Origin: Deltaproteobacteria bacterium | GTDB lineage: Bacteria > Myxococcota > B64-G9 | Direction of reading: 5' to 3' | Length of the DNA: 5,205 nucleotides | NCBI GenBank assembly: GCA_003647095.1 | Contig: QMME01000316.1 | Coordinates: 1 to 5,205 of the forward strand | Shown: piece after piece, positions 5,198 to 5,205 of the stretch | Layout: the number at the start of each line of letters is the position of its first letter | Numbering within the stretch: the stretch's first letter is position 1 | Program-made: the position numbers and the translations under genes | Notes under the pieces: generated by a model | The model's database searches: none | Seen by the model: the letters and a program-made list of their open reading frames with translations, nothing else | Told to the model about the DNA's origin: nothing

Positions 5198-5205
5198 AAG
5201 CAAGC

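Overview
The window comes from a GC-rich bacterial chromosome (about 70% GC by eye), probably Gram-negative. The evidence for that is two secretion-signal DUF4139 proteins and a membrane-anchored coiled-coil/TPR protein resembling periplasmic YbgF/CpoB-type proteins. All genes have strong AGGAGG-type ribosome binding sites, and the tRNAs do not encode CCA. Acidobacteriota or Myxococcota-like lineages would fit, but nothing here fixes the taxon.

Layout, left to right. (1) Positions 1-2944, minus strand: a two-gene operon of tandem DUF4140/DUF4139 ('mucoidy inhibitor MuiA family') paralogs. The promoter-proximal copy is complete (677 aa); the distal copy starts 13 nt after it and runs off the left edge (299 aa seen). 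(2) Positions 2945-3201: a divergent control region with a candidate promoter for the minus-strand operon, two abutting tandem duplications just upstream of it, a candidate TTGACA promoter for the tRNAs and a perfect 16-bp palindrome. (3) Positions 3202-3362, plus strand: tRNA-Lys(TTT) and tRNA-Glu(TTC), 13 nt apart. (4) Positions 3390-4445, plus strand: a 351-aa single-pass membrane protein with coiled coils, TPRs and a proline-rich tail. It starts 27 nt after tRNA-Glu, with no room for its own promoter, so it is probably on the same transcript. (5) Positions 4488-5148, minus strand: a VapBC-type toxin-antitoxin pair (RHH antitoxin, PIN RNase toxin) with an 11-nt overlap, preceded by an AT-richer promoter with repeated GTG-WW-CAC boxes.

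How the parts relate: the DUF4139 pair and the TPR protein both look like envelope-associated proteins of unknown exact role, on opposite sides of a shared control region. The VapBC pair is a separate autoregulated module that converges on the TPR gene. I see no clearly new system. The points most worth checking are the tRNA-Glu/TPR mRNA linkage, the repeats upstream of the DUF4139 operon, and the operator and ribosome-binding-site hairpin of the toxin-antitoxin module.
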